From an uncultured Nitrospinaceae bacterium (GTDB lineage Bacteria; Nitrospinota; Nitrospinia; Nitrospinales; VA-1): 9,705 nt of DNA. The stretch lies in contig CAJWLY010000047.1 of assembly GCA_913043155.1 (NCBI GenBank), positions 1 through 9,705 of the forward strand, read 5' to 3'. The notes beneath the pieces are model-generated. The model ran no database searches, was not told the DNA's origin, and was given only the letters and a program-made list of their open reading frames with translations. Of this stretch, positions 6,900-9,705 are shown piece after piece (position 1 is the stretch's first letter; the number at the start of each line of letters is the position of its first letter). The translations under genes and the position numbers were made by a program.

Positions 6900-7685
6900 T
6901 CAACTCCCTAAATAAACTTCAATGACTTTAGGATCGTTTTGCACATCTTCCATTTTCCCATCTGCCAGCACACGCCCCTCGTGTAAAACGGTAACTCTAT
7001 TTGCTATGGAACGGATGAAGTCCATTTCATGTTCGACTACAACCACTGAATGCTTTCCTGCAAGAGACTTTAAAAGCTCCACCGTAGCCTCGGTTTCCTG
7101 GTGTGTCATCCCCGCAACGGGCTCGTCAATCAATAAAAGCCGTGGATCCTGGACCAATAGCATCCCTATCTCCAACCACTGCTTCTGGCCATGGGACAGT
7201 AAACCAGCCCGGAGATTCATCTGGTTAACCAGTCCAATGGTTTCCAATACCTCATCAGTTTTTTCTCTTTGCTCACCTGTTAAGGATTTGGTTAGCGACA
7301 TCCAAACATTCTTGTTTGTATGAAAAGCCAATTCGAGATTTTCAAACACCGTATGATTCTGAAATACCGTTGGCTTCTGAAATTTGCGCCCGATTCCCAA
7401 ATGGGCGATTTCATATTCTGTCATTTCAGTGAGATCATGATTTTGTCCGAAAAACACCGTACCGCGATCTGGCCTTGTTTTTCCGGTAACCACATCCATC
7501 ATGGTGGTTTTTCCAGCGCCATTGGGTCCAATGATGCATCGCAATTCTCCGTCATCAATATAAACATTTAAATCGTCCAGGGCTTTAAAGCCATCAAAGC
7601 TGACCGTTACACCTTCAACATAGAGGATACAACCATGCATTGTATTCACAGATTCTTCTTTGACCTGCGTTTCTGCGCTGCTCAT
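6900..7685 (-). CDS. urtD: Urea ABC transporter ATP-binding subunit UrtD
   Basis: The second ATPase of the urea importer. It has 261 residues, about ten to fifteen of them a polar N-terminal extension before the domain begins at LYVEGVTVSFDGFKAL (21-36). Motifs: Walker A GPNGAGKTT (53-61), Q-loop GRKFQKPTVF (Gln103), the LSHGQKQWLEIG signature (163-174), which is distinctive of UrtD against LSGGQ in LivG, Walker B LLLIDEPVAGMT (183-194), and switch histidine His219 in VVEHEMDF. The end IEVYLGS is also typical. ATG 7685 overlaps the urtC stop in an ATGA, and AAGGAG at 7694-7699 lies eight bases upstream. Two untranslated bases separate its stop from the preferred urtE start. This tight packing makes equal production of the subunits likely. 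Confidence 0.96.
   Translation of the reverse strand: MSSAETQVKEESVNTMHGCILYVEGVTVSFDGFKALDDLNVYIDDGELRCIIGPNGAGKTTMMDVVTGKTRPDRGTVFFGQNHDLTEMTEYEIAHLGIGRKFQKPTVFQNHTVFENLELAFHTNKNVWMSLTKSLTGEQREKTDEVLETIGLVNQMNLRAGLLSHGQKQWLEIGMLLVQDPRLLLIDEPVAGMTHQETEATVELLKSLAGKHSVVVVEHEMDFIRSIANRVTVLHEGRVLADGKMEDVQNDPKVIEVYLGS
6904..6909 (-). promoter_or_regulatory. urtE: Ribosome binding site that decides the urtE start
   Basis: AGGGAG on the minus strand lies inside the last codons of urtD. It has zero spacing to TTG 6903 and six bases to GTG 6897, so it supports GTG as the start. Its position in urtD suggests translational coupling. Confidence 0.65.
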
Positions 7686-8791
7686 CGTGAAATCTCCTTG
7701 GTTTTTTCAGCCGGAGAAAAGCGGGTAAAAATACCAATAAGACCTTTCGGAAAATATAAAGTCACCACAATAAATAAACTTCCTAAAAAGTAGAGCCAAT
7801 AGTCCGGCGCGGCAACCGTAAACCAACTTTTTGCGCCGTTGACCACTCCAGCCCCTAAAAAAGCACCTCCCAAACTTGCTCGCCCTCCAACCGCCACCCA
7901 AATAGCCATTTCAATTGAATTGGAAGGTTGCATTTCGCTAGGGTTGATAATACCGACCTGTGGAACATAAAGAGCTCCGGCAATGCCGCATAGGCAGGCC
8001 GATAGTGTCCAAACAAAGAGTTTGTAATGCAAGGTGTTGTACCCAGAAAACATGACCCGGCTTTCGGCATCCCGGATTGCGGTAAGCACTCGTCCCAGCT
8101 TGGACTTAACTACATACCGGCATAACACATAGCTCAAAAACAGCAAGGTTGCTGTAATTACATACAAACCCATTTTGGTGGATGGTTCATGCAAGGAGTA
8201 TCCTAAAATCCGTTTAAAATCTGTAAGTCCATTGTTACCCCCAAAGCCTGTATTATTGCGAAAGAATAAAAGCATGAGTGCAAAGGTCATCGCTTGTGTA
8301 ATGATGGCAAAATAAACTCCTTTGATACGAGAGCGAAAAGCAAAAAATCCAAAAACAAATGCGAACAGACCGGGTAAAATTAAGATCACAAGAAGGGTAA
8401 ACGAAAAATTATCAAATCCGTACCAGTACCAGGGAAGCTCCTTCCAATCCAGAAAGACCATGAAGTCAGGAAGGTCACTTTTATAAACTCCTTCCTTCCC
8501 AATGCTTCGCATCAAATACATACCCATGGCATATCCACCAATAGAAAAGAACACCCCATGCCCCAAACTTAAAATACCGGTGTACCCCCAAATCAAATCT
8601 ACCGCCAAGGCCACCATCGCATAGCATAAATATTTTCCAAACAGAGATACGATGTAATCTGGAACGTGAAAAAACGACTCTTGGGGCAAAAATATATTCA
8701 AAGATGGAATGACGACGATGGCAATACCCAGTAGGCTGAGGGTTGCAATCCATCCACGCAGAGAGTGTAATTGGCTTATTTGCTTGAGCAT
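7682..8791 (-). CDS. urtC: Urea ABC transporter permease subunit UrtC
   Basis: One of the two inner-membrane permeases forming the urea channel. It has 369 residues with hydrophobic segments at about 14-34, 50-68, 72-95, 130-152, 157-177, 207-228, 258-277, 293-320 and 330-355. Family landmarks: SLGHGVFFSIGGYAMGMYLM (75-94), the periplasmic-side aromatic stretch DWKELPWYWYGFD (115-127), FRNNTGFGGNNGLTDF (177-192), the EAA-like cytoplasmic loop around GRVLTAIRDAESRVMFSGY (233-251) that docks to the ATPases, and YFPKGLIGIF near the end. The PWYWYGF segment and FMVFL...  context distinguish UrtC from LivM of amino acid transporters. It starts at ATG 8791, three bases after the urtB stop, with only a weak ribosome binding site, so it is probably translated by coupling to urtB. 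It overlaps urtD by four bases. Confidence 0.95.
   Translation of the reverse strand: MLKQISQLHSLRGWIATLSLLGIAIVVIPSLNIFLPQESFFHVPDYIVSLFGKYLCYAMVALAVDLIWGYTGILSLGHGVFFSIGGYAMGMYLMRSIGKEGVYKSDLPDFMVFLDWKELPWYWYGFDNFSFTLLVILILPGLFAFVFGFFAFRSRIKGVYFAIITQAMTFALMLLFFRNNTGFGGNNGLTDFKRILGYSLHEPSTKMGLYVITATLLFLSYVLCRYVVKSKLGRVLTAIRDAESRVMFSGYNTLHYKLFVWTLSACLCGIAGALYVPQVGIINPSEMQPSNSIEMAIWVAVGGRASLGGAFLGAGVVNGAKSWFTVAAPDYWLYFLGSLFIVVTLYFPKGLIGIFTRFSPAEKTKEISR
7694..7699 (-). promoter_or_regulatory. urtD: Ribosome binding site of urtD
   Basis: AAGGAG on the minus strand, eight bases before ATG 7685 and inside the 3' end of urtC. Confidence 0.7.
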
Positions 8792-8794
8792 TTT

Positions 8795-9705
8795 CTAATT
8801 GTCCGCCACGCGCCCCTTCAAGGCGAATAAACCTTGCGGGCGTTTTTGTATCACGATGATAATAAGAACAAGGACGATGATTTTACCTAACACCGCGCCG
8901 GCAACTGGCTCCAGGAATTTGCTAGTAACCCCTATTCCAAGAGCGCCTGCCACTGTGCCCGCTATTTTCCCAACGCCGCCTAATACGACAACCATGAAAG
9001 AGTCAACGATATACATTTGCCCCAATTCCGGACCCACATTACCAACCTGAGATAAGGCAAGTCCCCCGAGACCCGCCACGCCGGAACCCAATCCAAAAGT
9101 CCACATATCAACTTTACGAGTTGCGATTCCCATGCAAGATGCCATCCCTCTATTTTGCGTCACCGAACGAACCTGAAGTCCCAGGGAGGTTTTTTGCAGT
9201 AGTGTCCAAACTGAAATCACCACAAAAATCACGAAAAAAATAACAGCGATACGACTGTAGGGAAGGACCACCCCGTGAAAGACTGCGACACCACCGGAAA
9301 GATAAGATGGATTGGCCAACTCCACGTTTTGCGCACCAAAAATCAGCCTTACACTTTGAATTAAGACCAAGCTAATTCCCCAGGTTGCCAGAAGGGTTTC
9401 CAGCGGACGGCCATAAAGATGCCGAATGACACTTCTCTCCAAAATAATGCCAACAATAGCACTCACCAAAAATGCGGTTGGTATAGCGGCAACGAGATAG
9501 TAGTCAAATAATCCGGGCAAGTATTCTTTAAAAAGGTTTTGAACGACGAAAGTAGAGTAAGCACCTATCATCAACATTTCGCCATGAGCCATGTTAATGA
9601 CACCCATAAGGCCAAACGTGATGGCCAGCCCCAAAGCCGCTAGAAGCAATATGCTTCCAAGGCTCAATCCATAAAATAAATTTGCTATCTGGTTTATGAA
9701 GAACT
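8795..9705 (-). CDS. urtB: Urea ABC transporter permease subunit UrtB, 5' end beyond the window
   Basis: The partner permease of UrtC. 302 residues are visible, and the frame is open to the right edge. A TTG at 9667 is in frame, but the codons upstream of it (FFINQIANLFYGLSLGS) match the known start of the UrtB membrane domain, so the real start lies past 9705. Landmarks: ALGLAITFGLMGVINMAHGE (the conserved first-helix motif), the PLETLLATWGISLVLIQ region, the EAA-like loop VRSVTQNRGMASCMGI, TFGLGSGVAGLGGLALSQVG, the YIVDSFMVVVLGGVG stretch, and the terminal QKRPQGLFALKGR. These separate it from LivH. Whether it carries the long periplasmic N-terminal domain of some UrtB proteins cannot be seen. 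urtA, for the urea-binding lipoprotein, is expected upstream outside the window, together with the operon promoter. Confidence 0.95.
   Translation of the reverse strand, partial: FFINQIANLFYGLSLGSILLLAALGLAITFGLMGVINMAHGEMLMIGAYSTFVVQNLFKEYLPGLFDYYLVAAIPTAFLVSAIVGIILERSVIRHLYGRPLETLLATWGISLVLIQSVRLIFGAQNVELANPSYLSGGVAVFHGVVLPYSRIAVIFFVIFVVISVWTLLQKTSLGLQVRSVTQNRGMASCMGIATRKVDMWTFGLGSGVAGLGGLALSQVGNVGPELGQMYIVDSFMVVVLGGVGKIAGTVAGALGIGVTSKFLEPVAGAVLGKIIVLVLIIIVIQKRPQGLFALKGRVADN

Noticed and set aside
6202..9705. Branched-chain amino acid (Liv) transporter
   Set aside because: The UrtD LSHGQKQWLEIG signature, UrtC PWYWYGF segment, UrtB QKRPQGLFALKGR end and UrtE EGIQPNIV motif all point to urea transport.

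Overview
The window looks like a stretch of ordinary bacterial chromosome with two gene clusters on the minus strand around one large plus-strand gene. Nothing in it is a phage, transposon, CRISPR or toxin-antitoxin signature. The gene set (full-length SMC, urea ABC transporter, OMP decarboxylase) is chromosomal and typical of a free-living bacterium. The taxon cannot be fixed from this sequence. The mix of a DUF4149 membrane protein, a PhnE-like permease and a urea transporter would fit a lineage such as Nitrospinota or Nitrospirota, but this is only an impression.

Left part (1-2228, all minus strand, read from right to left): a YusI/ArsC-family thioredoxin-fold protein (1881-2225), a 294-base leader or spacer, pyrF (855-1586), a small four-helix DUF4149/TMEM205-like membrane protein (315-779), and the N-terminus of a probable PhnE-type ABC permease running off the left edge (1-279). 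The first gene is divergent from smc across a 274-base intergenic region that holds the likely smc promoter and a small inverted repeat.

Centre (2503-6063, plus strand): a complete smc gene encoding the chromosome condensin ATPase, with both ATPase half-heads, two long coiled coils and the hinge. No scpA or scpB is in the window.

Right part (6202-9705, minus strand, read from right to left): urtB (5' end beyond the window), urtC, urtD and urtE, packed with 2-4 base gaps or overlaps. Together they encode the two membrane permeases and two ATPases of a high-affinity urea importer. The binding protein urtA is expected just beyond the right edge. smc and urtE converge over a 138-base spacer.

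Three start codons are revised from the longest open frame: pyrF to a GTG at 1586, the YusI-like gene to an ATG at 2225, and urtE to a GTG at 6897 with an ideally spaced ribosome binding site. I found no convincing undescribed system. The most useful second looks are the pyrF leader, the smc upstream inverted repeat, and the base-composition step into the urt operon.
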